The notes beneath the pieces were generated by a model. It saw only the letters and a program-made list of their open reading frames with translations, searched no databases and was not told where the DNA came from. This document shows positions 1 through 7,718 of a DNA stretch of 8,114 nucleotides, one piece after another. The translations under genes and the position numbers were made by a program. The DNA lies in the NCBI GenBank assembly GCA_030638765.1, contig DAOWDZ010000237.1:1-8114 (forward strand). The letters run 5' to 3'. This DNA is from Desulfocapsa sp. GTDB lineage: Bacteria; Desulfobacterota; Desulfobulbia; Desulfobulbales; Desulfocapsaceae. Numbering within the stretch: position 1 is the stretch's first letter; each line of letters starts with the position of its first letter.

Positions 1-1
1 T

Positions 2-589
2 AAACGTGACCTGGATCTTGTTCTTTTCAGTGCAGCAAAGCTTGCTGGCAACAGTAGGGTCTTTCCTGGGGGTGATTTGCGGGAACCAGTTGCAGCACTT
101 AAGAGATGTAATGCTTTTATGCTTACGGGAATGACGGAAAAATTAAGGAAACGGGCTGAAAAGTTTGCAGAAATATTGAATGAAAAGTTTCCAGATAAAC
201 CAATATTTTTTACTTCTTATGAACCTATTGGGGCCGAATCATTAACAGATCATAAAACAATTGAGCTGTCCGATCTCCCATCTCCACTCTATGGTTTTTG
301 CGGTATCGCTCAACCAAAACTTTTTCAGAAAAGCCTCAGAAGTGAAGAAATTCAATTAGCGGGATTCCTACCACTAAAAGATCACCAGCCGTTTACCACT
401 GGTCTAATAAAAAATATAAATAAACAGGCTAAGAACTCCAGGGCACAAGGTTTAATAACAACTGAAAAAGACTTTATTAAGCTTAAACAAGACAATTTCA
501 ACCTTCCCTGCTTTAGTCTTAAAATGAAAGTTCGCACTGGGGATGATTTTAAATCCTATATAAATAATAAATTTCAATTGACCGCTTAA
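2..589 (+). CDS. lpxK: Tetraacyldisaccharide 4'-kinase (LpxK), C-terminal part, 5' end outside window
   Basis: LpxK phosphorylates the 4' position of the lipid A disaccharide at the inner face of the cytoplasmic membrane, using ATP. The reading frame is open from the left edge and encodes 195 residues to a TAA stop. The first visible residues, KRDLDLVLFSA, then PGGDLREP, match the conserved block that follows the DDGFQH motif in LpxK, and TTEKDFIKL near residues 158-166 is the usual C-terminal signature. The family is about 320-350 residues, so the N-terminal 40 percent or so, with the P-loop, lies outside the window. A TTG at 77 could be mistaken for a start, but the conserved block begins upstream of it, so it is internal. 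lpxC follows 228 bp downstream on the same strand. The cut is a window-edge effect; nothing suggests a pseudogene. Confidence 0.9.
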   Translation, partial: KRDLDLVLFSAAKLAGNSRVFPGGDLREPVAALKRCNAFMLTGMTEKLRKRAEKFAEILNEKFPDKPIFFTSYEPIGAESLTDHKTIELSDLPSPLYGFCGIAQPKLFQKSLRSEEIQLAGFLPLKDHQPFTTGLIKNINKQAKNSRAQGLITTEKDFIKLKQDNFNLPCFSLKMKVRTGDDFKSYINNKFQLTA

Positions 590-628
590 AAAAACATCCA
601 ACCTAAAAAGATGTCATTTACCACTCAG

Positions 629-648
629 TTGTGTCATTGAAGACACAA
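629..648. repeat. 7-bp inverted repeat in the lpxK-lpxC gap
   Basis: TTGTGTC and GACACAA are perfect inverted copies separated by six bases (ATTGAA). No T run follows the right arm on the + strand, so it is a poor intrinsic terminator. It could be an operator or an mRNA hairpin upstream of lpxC. The symmetry is seen directly; any role is inference. Confidence 0.5.
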
Positions 649-757
649 TTTGACATAAAAAAGAAAAACCTTCACACGTATCATAACTAGCTGTTATCAC
701 TTACTTACCACATCACACAAGCCGCAGCAAAAGGCCAAACTGCACACGGCATACTTC

Positions 758-790
758 TTGCAATGAATCCATAAGAAGACTATTTATACT
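758..790 (+). promoter_or_regulatory. Possible lpxC promoter (weak)
   Basis: TTGCAA at 758-763 lies 17 bp before TATTTA at 781-786, and a better -10-like TATACT sits at 785-790 but then has no good -35 at normal distance. Either would give a short leader before the lpxC start at 818. The 228-bp gap after lpxK makes a dedicated promoter plausible, but the match to sigma70 consensus is poor. Confidence 0.22.
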
Positions 791-806
791 CATGCCATTA
801 TTCTAT

Positions 807-811
807 AAGGA
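807..811 (+). promoter_or_regulatory. Ribosome binding site of lpxC
   Basis: AAGGA lies six bases upstream of the ATG at 818. This supports that start codon for lpxC. Confidence 0.7.
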
Positions 812-817
812 TTTGCA

Positions 818-1825
818 ATGACCTCAATTTCACTTGATCCACATCAGCACACATTGAAAAAATCAGTTAGCTGCTATGGGATAGGACTGCACTCTGGTGA
901 CCCTGTGAATCTCACCATCAGACCAGCCAAAGCAAATTCAGGAATTCATTTTTTCCGCACTGACCTTGACGATAAAAAAGGCATCCCTGCACATATGGAT
1001 AAAGTTGTTGATACCAGACTTGCCACAACCATTGCAGAAAAAGAAATGTACGTATCCACCACCGAGCACATCCTCGCTGCCCTCCAGGGCTTCGGTGTTG
1101 ACAATGCAAATATTGAGCTAGACGGTGGTGAAGTGCCCATAATGGATGGCAGTGCCGGGCCTTTTATACTTCTCCTTAAAAAAGCTGGCCTTAAGAAACA
1201 GAAAGCCTTACGAAAAGTCCTTCGTATCACCAAAGAAATAACATTCACTTCTGGCAACACAGTAATAAAAATAGTTCCATACGAAGGCTTCAAAGTCAGT
1301 GGAACAATTCAATTTGACGATTCCTTCATACAAACCCAATCCTATAGCCTCACTCTCACAGCCGACAATTTTGCCAAAGAGATCTCACGTGCCAGAACAT
1401 TTGGATACGTTGAACAAGTGGAAGAACTCTGGGCCAATGGACTAGCTCAGGGCGGAAATCTAGGTAATGTTATCGCGATTCATTGGGACAAAAACTCCAT
1501 ACTCAATGAAGACGGTTTACGTTTCAGTGATGAATTTATCCGTCACAAAGTTCTTGATCTTATCGGGGATTTGGCTCTGCTGGGTTGTCCCATTATGGGG
1601 CATGTAATTGCCACGCATTGCGGTCACACACAACACCTAGCCTTTATGCAGCAACTCACCAAAGCATCTGATTGTTGGGAGATTGTCGAGCTCGAGAAAA
1701 GGGGTGGTCAATCTGTTTTTAACAGGGTCGCCTCCACAACAAAAGCGATGAGCAAACAAATCATCCCACTTATTGTTCCTCAACAACGGGCTCCTGCCAA
1801 TAGAGTTGCAAGCGTTTCACTTTAG
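818..1825 (+). CDS. lpxC: UDP-3-O-acyl-N-acetylglucosamine deacetylase (LpxC)
   Basis: LpxC is the cytosolic zinc enzyme that removes the N-acetyl group from UDP-3-O-acyl-GlcNAc, the committed step of lipid A synthesis. The 335-residue product shows all family landmarks. GIGLHSG is at residues 21-27, and TTEHILAAL at 81-89 carries the catalytic Glu83 and zinc ligand His84. ELDGGEVPIMDGSAGPF is at 100-116, and RARTFG at 191-196. RHKVLDLIGDLALLG at 242-256 gives zinc ligands His243 and Asp251, and CGH at 268-270 supplies the catalytic His270. The spacing from Asp251 to His270 (19 residues) equals that of the E. coli enzyme (246 to 265). The C-terminus runs about 65 residues past that His, roughly 25 more than in E. 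coli, and the extra tail has no recognised motif. Upstream lies lpxK; downstream is a convergent gene. The start is supported by AAGGA six bases upstream. Confidence 0.97.
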   Translation: MTSISLDPHQHTLKKSVSCYGIGLHSGDPVNLTIRPAKANSGIHFFRTDLDDKKGIPAHMDKVVDTRLATTIAEKEMYVSTTEHILAALQGFGVDNANIELDGGEVPIMDGSAGPFILLLKKAGLKKQKALRKVLRITKEITFTSGNTVIKIVPYEGFKVSGTIQFDDSFIQTQSYSLTLTADNFAKEISRARTFGYVEQVEELWANGLAQGGNLGNVIAIHWDKNSILNEDGLRFSDEFIRHKVLDLIGDLALLGCPIMGHVIATHCGHTQHLAFMQQLTKASDCWEIVELEKRGGQSVFNRVASTTKAMSKQIIPLIVPQQRAPANRVASVSL

Positions 1826-1896
1826 ATGCTTTCTTAAAAGCACTGCATCACTGAATCCGAAAACACCCATACTCGTCTGACTAAATTGGATTATTT

Positions 1897-2193
1897 TTAC
1901 TTTTCGCTTTCGATATAGGTATCATAATTTTCTGTGTAATCAGTAAAATGCTCCTCAAGCATTTTTTTATACTCTGCCACGAAATATTCCACCGCTTCAT
2001 CTTTACGAGATGAAAATTCATCCGCCGAACTTGAGGCTGACGCTACAAGAAAAGTGTTAAACCGAGCTGCAGCGTAAAGAAATGTTGCACTAACTTTTCC
2101 CTGTTCAGCCTTCCCGCTATGTCCATTGGCAACAGCAATAAATGCATCAGCCATCTCATAAAACTCTTTATCTTTATCTGTATTTTCACTCAT
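1897..2193 (-). CDS. Small DUF3144-like protein
   Basis: This gene encodes an acidic 98-residue protein of unknown function. The segment FYEMADAFIAVAN (residues 11-23) followed by KVSATFLYAAARFNTFLVA (33-51) resembles what I remember of the DUF3144 family, small proteins with a conserved LYAAARFN stretch. There is no signal peptide and no clear membrane segment; the composition suggests a soluble, mainly helical cytoplasmic protein with a charged C-terminus. It starts 29 nt after the stop of the PilT-type gene on the same strand, with GTGGA about 8 nt before the ATG, so it is probably the last gene of that transcript. It converges with lpxC across a 71-bp gap. The family assignment is from memory and no function is claimed. 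Confidence 0.72.
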   Translation of the reverse strand: MSENTDKDKEFYEMADAFIAVANGHSGKAEQGKVSATFLYAAARFNTFLVASASSSADEFSSRKDEAVEYFVAEYKKMLEEHFTDYTENYDTYIESEK

Positions 2194-2222
2194 TTGTTAT
2201 TCCACGCTTTAAAAATAAATAA

Positions 2223-3305
2223 TTAAATTTCGGTAAAATCAGACGGCGGCTTTTTAAGAAATTTAACAAATTTTGCCTTATCAACACAGTTTGAATACGC
2301 ATCATCCGCACTGATCTGACGCTTATCAAGAAACTCCATAATACTATCATCAAGTGATCTCATTCCATATTTTTTACCTGTCTGCATAACCGAAGCAATC
2401 TGATAAGTCTTACCTTCTCGAATAAGATTTCGAACAGCTGGAGTTGCTATGAGCACTTCAAGAGCAGCACAACGCCCCTTAACATCTGAACGTTTAAACA
2501 ACGTTTGGGAGACAACGGCTTTTAAAGCATCAGATAGTGTCGATCGTACCTGTCCCTGCTGATTTGCCGGGAAAATTTCAATCACACGATCCACTGTTTT
2601 CATAGCATTTAATGTATGCAACGTTCCAAAAACAAGATGACCAGTCATAGCCGCTTCCATGGCAAGGGATATGGTCTCAAGATCACGCATCTCACCAATC
2701 ATTATAATATCAGGATCTTCACGCAAAGCTCCACGAAGAGCAGCGGAAAAAGTTTTAGTGTGCAGCCCTACTTCCCGATGATTAACGATACATTTCTGAC
2801 TCTGATGGACAAACTCTATTGGATCTTCGATGGTCAGGATGTGATCTTTTCTGTTTTTGTTAATCTCATCAACAATAGCAGCAAGTGTTGTTGATTTACC
2901 TGAACCTGTTGGCCCTGTCACAAGCACCAGACCTTTTGGAAGATAGGCAAGACGACTTATGACTTTAGGAAGACCAAGTTGTTCACAGGTGAGAATATCA
3001 CTTGGAATTTCACGAAAGACCGAGCCAATTCCATATTTTTGACGAAAGAAGTTACAACGGTACCTGGCAAGTCCAGGAATTTCATAACCAAAATCCACAT
3101 CTCCAAGTTCTTCAAATATCTTGATTTTATCCTCGGGACAAATTTCATAGAGCATGGCTTTTAATTCTTCATTCCCCATCTTCTTAAACTTGACACGCTC
3201 CATGTCACCACGGATTCGAAGAATAGGTTGTTGTTCAGCAACCATATGTAAATCGGAAGCACCTTCATCGTTCATCAACTTAAAAAATGCATCAATCTGA
3301 GCCAT
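2223..3305 (-). CDS. pilT: PilT-type type IV pilus retraction ATPase
   Basis: PilT/PilU hexameric ATPases sit at the cytoplasmic base of the type IV pilus and power fibre retraction, giving twitching motility and DNA uptake. The 360-residue product has an N-terminal PAS-like domain with SDLHM (residues 17-21). The RecA-like ATPase core follows: Walker A GPTGSGKST (131-139, Lys137), Asp box TIEDPIEF (158-165), Walker B DIIMIGEMRD (199-208) and His box TGHLVFGTLHT (221-231). AVRNLIREGK at 290-299 corresponds to the AIRNLIRE motif needed for retraction in PilT, which favours PilT over the assembly ATPase PilB; PilU cannot be fully excluded. AAGGGGTGG just before the ATG is a strong ribosome binding site. 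No other pilus gene is in view, so it is an orphan here. It follows the LOG gene by 62 nt and precedes the DUF3144-like gene by 29 nt. Confidence 0.92.
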   Translation of the reverse strand: MAQIDAFFKLMNDEGASDLHMVAEQQPILRIRGDMERVKFKKMGNEELKAMLYEICPEDKIKIFEELGDVDFGYEIPGLARYRCNFFRQKYGIGSVFREIPSDILTCEQLGLPKVISRLAYLPKGLVLVTGPTGSGKSTTLAAIVDEINKNRKDHILTIEDPIEFVHQSQKCIVNHREVGLHTKTFSAALRGALREDPDIIMIGEMRDLETISLAMEAAMTGHLVFGTLHTLNAMKTVDRVIEIFPANQQGQVRSTLSDALKAVVSQTLFKRSDVKGRCAALEVLIATPAVRNLIREGKTYQIASVMQTGKKYGMRSLDDSIMEFLDKRQISADDAYSNCVDKAKFVKFLKKPPSDFTEI

Positions 3306-3367
3306 CTCGCCACCCCTTCAACGATTATCAACTTTAAAATTAATTTCCTTTTTTTTGTTTAGTATTA

Positions 3368-4066
3368 TCATACTACTATTTTTCGTTTCATAAAATCAAC
3401 TACTTCTAAAGGATCATCTATAATATGAACCAGATTGAGATCATTTTCACTGATGGTCTTATTTTCGACAAATTGATCTTTCATCCAATCAACCAATCCT
3501 CCCCAAAAGGAACTTCCAACCAAAACAATGGGACAGGGTTTTATTCTCTGCGTTTGAATAAGTGTTAATGATTCAAAAAGCTCATCAAGTGACCCAAAAC
3601 CTCCAGGCATGCAGACAACCCCCATGGAATATTTCATGAACATAACTTTTCGAACGAAAAAATATTTAAACTGAATGGACATGTTAGCATATGGGTTAGG
3701 ATCCTGTTCATGTGGAAGTGCGATATTAAGCCCGACAGACAAACCACCTGCCTCTATTGCCCCTTTATTGGCGGCCTCCATTATCCCAGGACCACCACCC
3801 GTAATCACGCCGTAGCCTTCACGAACCAGACTTGCCGCTATCGTCTCAGCAAGCTTATACCAGCGATGACCTTTGGGGGTTCTAGCTGAACCATAAATAG
3901 TCACAGCTGGAATATTAATGGATGACATCGAATCAAAACCTTCAACAAATTCTCCCATAATGCGGAACATACGCCAGGAATCACCAATGATACCATTATC
4001 AAGACAATATTTAGGCTCACGTTCGACACGTCTTCGTTCGTCTTCAGTCATACTTTCCTCACTCAT
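3368..4066 (-). CDS. LOG-family protein (TIGR00730, 'lysine decarboxylase-like' Rossmann fold)
   Basis: LOG-type proteins are Rossmann-fold enzymes; characterised members release free bases from cytokinin or purine nucleoside monophosphates. The old label 'lysine decarboxylase' is misleading. The 232-residue product shows TIYGSAR at 56-62, ITGGGPGIMEAANKGA at 88-103 and PGGFGSLDE at 154-162. The last is the LOG signature PGGxGTxxE with Thr replaced by Ser, keeping Glu162. Residues 1-50 form an N-terminal extension rich in charged residues, seen in the larger bacterial LOG-like subgroup rather than the short plant-type LOGs. Its ATG overlaps the stop of the upstream GGDEF/TPR gene by 4 nt (ATGA), so translation is probably coupled. 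pilT follows after 62 nt. The true substrate cannot be read from sequence, so I give no gene symbol. Confidence 0.88.
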   Translation of the reverse strand: MSEESMTEDERRRVEREPKYCLDNGIIGDSWRMFRIMGEFVEGFDSMSSINIPAVTIYGSARTPKGHRWYKLAETIAASLVREGYGVITGGGPGIMEAANKGAIEAGGLSVGLNIALPHEQDPNPYANMSIQFKYFFVRKVMFMKYSMGVVCMPGGFGSLDELFESLTLIQTQRIKPCPIVLVGSSFWGGLVDWMKDQFVENKTISENDLNLVHIIDDPLEVVDFMKRKIVV

Positions 4067-6216
4067 CCCATTTTTTCCAAATATAACGATGCTATTTTAT
4101 TAAATTCTTTATTCTTTACACTTGCCGGGCTGGATTTTACTTTTAGAAACCATTTTTTTGCTGATCCTACCTGTCCTTTCTCAAATTCTAACAATCCTCT
4201 CTGCAAAAGTGCGTCCTGCCTTGTCTTCTTATTTCTCAAACAAGGTCTTAGTGATTGCACTCCCTTTAAAAAATCACCGCCTTGAATCTGAGCTTTTGCC
4301 AGTTGTAATTTCAATTCAAGGGAATAGGGATCTAACTCAACAGCTTTTTCGCAAAATCGCAATGCTATATCATCCCCTTCATTCTCTATTAAATAGAGTT
4401 CACCCAGAAGACCAAGAACATCTGCATCATATTCATCATGCTGCATTGCCTGCTGCAGATATTTCATTGCTTCACGAAACCTACCGAGTCCAAAACATGC
4501 TTTGCCTAAAAAACGAAGCGCTTTTCCTTGCTTTCCCTCTGGTTTTTCTGCTTCATACCAGGATACCATAAACTCATAGCCTCTTCGGTATTCACAAACA
4601 TCAATATTCAGTACTGCAAGTTGAAAACGAATATCTTTTCGAGAAGATTCCTCTCCTCCCTGCTCTGGCACCACAAGTGCCTCACTGAATGAGTCTATGG
4701 CAGGAAACTTATCATCGCAAATTTGATATTCAAGCCCAAGATTATAAAGTGCCATAAATCGGTCGTTTCTACTGTCACATGCCTTACGGAAACATTCAAC
4801 TGCTACCTTATGATTGTCCATTTGGGCATAGCAAACACCTAAACTATTCAGCAAGTTACCATCTGTTGGATCAAGGAGCAAACCGCGTTTATATTCTTTA
4901 ATAGCAAGAACGAGATCGCCATCGCCATAATACATGTCCCCTGCGATGTTACAGCTAACAGCATCACAAACCACACTAGCCCCGGGTTTTAAAAAATCAG
5001 CATGACACAACGCCTTTCTACAGTTCATCAGCGTATCTATTTTATAAAAATTACCGAGGGGGAATGTACTGATTCCACAATTAAAAGGTGCTCCAGAAGT
5101 ATCTTTTTTATTATAGTGCTGAATAATCTTCTGACTGATTTCCAAAGATCCTTTCCCTCCATGGCCAGGAAGCAACAGATACGAAACATTTTCATCAACA
5201 AAAATATTATTATCAACACCAGTCAACTGTTGAACGGATTGTTCAAAAAGAATATTGGAGATATCGAACTGAATCAGTGAGAATTTCTGCAAATTTCGTG
5301 TACATTTTTTCAACCATTTAACCAGAGGCAAGGCTGGTGGAACTAAAGGATGACTGTCACTATCTTCAATGGAACTATAATTACAGAAGGCAAAGCGTCC
5401 TCTTTTGGTTGCTACATGCAAGGCAGTCCATGCCTTTTTCATTACAGTATCCGAAAGAGTGCACAAAGAATCTTTTTCACCGATACAATTATTATATATT
5501 GTACTTGAAACATGAACCCGATAGCATCCTTCTCTTTTAAAATAGTTTACGAGTAAAGGTGCAAATTCAGCAGCAAAATAAGAATCTTTTTTTTCACAAA
5601 CAACGGCAAAGCACGATTGTCCGAGATAATATATTGGAAAACGATCATCCACGAAAGATTTCAATAAAGAAACATTGTGGAATTGGATTTTTTTTGCCTG
5701 AAATGAACTTGAGCACCTGGGGTAAATCGTAAGTAACACAAGAACACCTTCCGGTTCCCGGTTTACTGAATTAAAATATTGTTCAAGAAATACACTACTC
5801 AGCAATCCCGTAAGAGGATCCACACAAGCGCGCTTAACAAGGAGAAACTCCCTTACAATCCTAGCGGACAATCCACTAAGCCAGTCATTTCCTATCTTCC
5901 TGATGAGATACTCATCAAGCCCATTTATTTTTGCGACAACAGTCGAATCCCCGACATCAAAAGGCAGTATCAAAACTTCTTCATTCAAAACAGGTTTTCC
6001 AAGTTCAACCGCTCTTTCAATATCTTGACGAATTTTTTCTTCCTTTTTTGTTTCAGAAAGAACTACTGCAGGTTGAAGTTTGGGAGGATCGAAAAATTCT
6101 AAATCCTCTATTGTTGGAATGTTTTCAAAAATTACTTTACTGAATTCAGAGGCAAATCTTATGAAGTCCTGGCGTTCAAGACCTTTTGCAAGGTCGTGCT
6201 GAAAATAGTCAAACAT
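4063..6216 (-). CDS. Protein with two degenerate GGDEF-like domains and C-terminal TPR repeats
   Basis: No known gene fits this 717-residue protein; the following is what can be seen. Residues 1-125 have no signal peptide and may be a GAF-like sensor remnant. Residues 131-280 read as a GGDEF domain: the entry motif DPLTGLLSSVFLEQYF (133-148) is clear. The position of the GGDEF signature holds GQSCF (199-203, in YYLGQSCFAVV), so the metal and GTP-binding acids are gone. AWTALHVATKRGRFAFCNY (262-280) matches the normal domain end. Residues 305-420 look like a second, more eroded copy (FSLIQFDIS; SYLLLPGHGGKGSLEI in the signature region; NCGISTFP). From 422 to about 705 come TPR-like helical pairs, clearest at 453-486, 487-513, 564-597 and 598-632. 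It starts in the TGA of selA (TGATG, 1-nt overlap) and ends overlapping the LOG gene. It is probably a non-catalytic scaffold or nucleotide-sensing adaptor, not a diguanylate cyclase. Confidence 0.8.
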   Translation of the reverse strand: MFDYFQHDLAKGLERQDFIRFASEFSKVIFENIPTIEDLEFFDPPKLQPAVVLSETKKEEKIRQDIERAVELGKPVLNEEVLILPFDVGDSTVVAKINGLDEYLIRKIGNDWLSGLSARIVREFLLVKRACVDPLTGLLSSVFLEQYFNSVNREPEGVLVLLTIYPRCSSSFQAKKIQFHNVSLLKSFVDDRFPIYYLGQSCFAVVCEKKDSYFAAEFAPLLVNYFKREGCYRVHVSSTIYNNCIGEKDSLCTLSDTVMKKAWTALHVATKRGRFAFCNYSSIEDSDSHPLVPPALPLVKWLKKCTRNLQKFSLIQFDISNILFEQSVQQLTGVDNNIFVDENVSYLLLPGHGGKGSLEISQKIIQHYNKKDTSGAPFNCGISTFPLGNFYKIDTLMNCRKALCHADFLKPGASVVCDAVSCNIAGDMYYGDGDLVLAIKEYKRGLLLDPTDGNLLNSLGVCYAQMDNHKVAVECFRKACDSRNDRFMALYNLGLEYQICDDKFPAIDSFSEALVVPEQGGEESSRKDIRFQLAVLNIDVCEYRRGYEFMVSWYEAEKPEGKQGKALRFLGKACFGLGRFREAMKYLQQAMQHDEYDADVLGLLGELYLIENEGDDIALRFCEKAVELDPYSLELKLQLAKAQIQGGDFLKGVQSLRPCLRNKKTRQDALLQRGLLEFEKGQVGSAKKWFLKVKSSPASVKNKEFNKIASLYLEKMG

Positions 6217-7628
6217 CAGTTCTCACGCCTCTTTTGAAGATAATCTTTTAAAATACCAACAAGTAATGAAAAATCCTGTTCAGTAATTGTTCTCAGATCT
6301 ATAATTAATTTATCGTCTTCAATTCTTAAAATAAGTGGCACCGGTAGACCTCGGAACCATCTTTCAAGTTTACTGGCACCGGTTGTATCTGGGGTAATGA
6401 TGAGTGCCCAACTGCTAAGCCCGTGTTCTGGCATTGCACCGCCACCTACCCTGGAAATGGTTTCAGAAAGCGTCACAACACCTTTTAATTTCTGGGCACC
6501 ACCTAGACGACGTAGAATTTTTTGTCCTTTTTGTTTGAGTATATCAGGCTCAACGGTGAGCATAGACAGTGTAGGAATAGACTGTAAAGCAGTATCTAAA
6601 TCATAGTACTCTCGTAAAACTGTTTCAAGGGATGCCAACGTGAATTTGTCGATACGCAAGGCACGATTCATGGGATTATTTTTTATCCGGGCAATAATAT
6701 CTTTTTTTCCTACTATTATTCCGGCCTGCGGACCGCCGAGAAGTTTATCACCACTAAAAGTCACAACATCAGCTCCAGTTTTCACAATTTCCTGAACAGT
6801 AGGTTCCTTTGGTAACCCCCATGGGGAAAGATCAACCAAAGAACCGCTGCCAAGATCCTCCATAACAGGAACATCGAATCTTTTCCCAAGCATTACCATT
6901 TCAGCAACGGAGACTTCAGAAGTAAAACCTATCACTTTAAAATTAGATGTATGAACTTTTAAAAGTAAACCTGTATCTTCATGGATCACTTGTTCGTAGT
7001 CAAAAAGATGGGTCCTATTAGTGGCTCCAACTTCAATCATTCGAGCGCCACTCCTGCTCATCACATCTGGTATCCGAAAAGATCCACCAATCTCCACAAG
7101 CTGTCCTCGTGAGACAATGGTTTCTTTATCATATGACAGAGTATTCAAGGTAAGAAGAACTGCAGCAGCATTGTTATTAACGACAATGGCGGCTTCAGCT
7201 CCGGTCAAATCACATATAATCTCTTCAACAAGAGTATATCGACTTCCCCTCTTACCGGAGGAAAGGTCAAACTCAAGATTAGTAAAACAGGCGCCTGCAG
7301 TTTGGATGGCATCGATGGACGAAGCACCAAGTAATGAACGACCAAGATTGGTGTGTATAACAATTCCTGTTCCATTTATTACTCTACGAAGATTAGGACT
7401 GTTCTTAGTTTCTATTGCTTCTATAAATAGAGTATTCCAATCTCCTTCTGTAGCGGGCAATTCACAAATCTTATCTGCAAGAATACCGTGTCGGATTTTT
7501 TGAATGGTTTCTCTAATGGCCGATTTTACAAGAGCAAGAGGTATGTCAGCTTTTTGAAGATAGGAGAACCCTTCTACAATAAGATCTACTTTAGGCAGCT
7601 GGCTCAATAAAATACGTTTATCTTTCAT
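6216..7628 (-). CDS. selA: L-seryl-tRNA(Sec) selenium transferase (selenocysteine synthase SelA)
   Basis: SelA is the PLP enzyme that converts seryl-tRNA(Sec) to selenocysteyl-tRNA(Sec) with selenophosphate, as a large homodecamer in the cytoplasm. The 470 residues are full length (E. coli SelA is 463). RRVINGTGIVIHTNLGRS is at 81-98 and RGQLVEIGGSFRIPDV at 174-189. The PLP lysine is Lys295 in FSGDKLLGGPQAG (291-303), the same number as in E. coli. MEDLGSGS (256-263) and a C-terminal LRIEDDKLIIDLRT (434-447) complete the pattern. The ATG has only a weak Shine-Dalgarno (CGGT about 8 nt upstream). It is the first gene of the - strand cluster. selB, selC and selD are not in the window, and no gene here contains a visible in-frame UGA selenocysteine codon. 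A divergent promoter region lies upstream. Confidence 0.96.
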   Translation of the reverse strand: MKDKRILLSQLPKVDLIVEGFSYLQKADIPLALVKSAIRETIQKIRHGILADKICELPATEGDWNTLFIEAIETKNSPNLRRVINGTGIVIHTNLGRSLLGASSIDAIQTAGACFTNLEFDLSSGKRGSRYTLVEEIICDLTGAEAAIVVNNNAAAVLLTLNTLSYDKETIVSRGQLVEIGGSFRIPDVMSRSGARMIEVGATNRTHLFDYEQVIHEDTGLLLKVHTSNFKVIGFTSEVSVAEMVMLGKRFDVPVMEDLGSGSLVDLSPWGLPKEPTVQEIVKTGADVVTFSGDKLLGGPQAGIIVGKKDIIARIKNNPMNRALRIDKFTLASLETVLREYYDLDTALQSIPTLSMLTVEPDILKQKGQKILRRLGGAQKLKGVVTLSETISRVGGGAMPEHGLSSWALIITPDTTGASKLERWFRGLPVPLILRIEDDKLIIDLRTITEQDFSLLVGILKDYLQKRREN

Positions 7629-7690
7629 GGAATACCGGAAGTCGAAGATTAAAAATGGATTTGAGCAGGAGTTTTTGTCTGTAAGTTTCT

Positions 7691-7718
7691 TTTATATGCT
7701 ACGACTTAACTACATGAA
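7691..7718 (-). promoter_or_regulatory. Possible selA promoter (weak)
   Basis: On the - strand TATAAA (7691-7696) is a -10 candidate about 65 nt upstream of the selA ATG, with TTCATG (7713-7718) 16 bp further up as a poor -35. The -35 would overlap the 20-bp palindrome at 7715-7734. A strong selA promoter is not evident; this is the best candidate by eye. Confidence 0.25.

Noticed and set aside
77..589. A separate 170-codon gene starting at TTG 77
   Set aside because: Conserved LpxK sequence is open and in frame from base 2, so the TTG is internal and the gene simply begins outside the window.
1827..1842. TGCTTT-CTTA-AAAGCA hairpin right after the lpxC stop, considered as a terminator
   Set aside because: The stem is only six pairs with two G-C pairs on top of A/T, and no T run follows on either strand. 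It is too weak to call, although convergent genes would need a terminator here.
3360..3375. TAGTAT/ATACTA inverted repeat overlapping the LOG stop codon
   Set aside because: The stem is six pairs, all but two A-T, and on the - strand it is followed by A residues instead of T. It is not a credible terminator.
4122..4571. 149-codon + strand open frame opposite the TPR region
   Set aside because: It is the antisense shadow of the TPR-coding sequence; the leucine-rich composition and lack of any motif fit that, and the - strand frame has clear domain structure.
7021..7503. 160-codon + strand open frame opposite selA
   Set aside because: The - strand frame encodes the conserved core of SelA here, so this is an antisense shadow.
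6216..7628. Possible selenoprotein or SECIS element near selA
   Set aside because: None of the complete genes in the window has an in-frame TGA needing read-through, and no SECIS-like hairpin after a TGA was evident. Only the synthesis gene is present.
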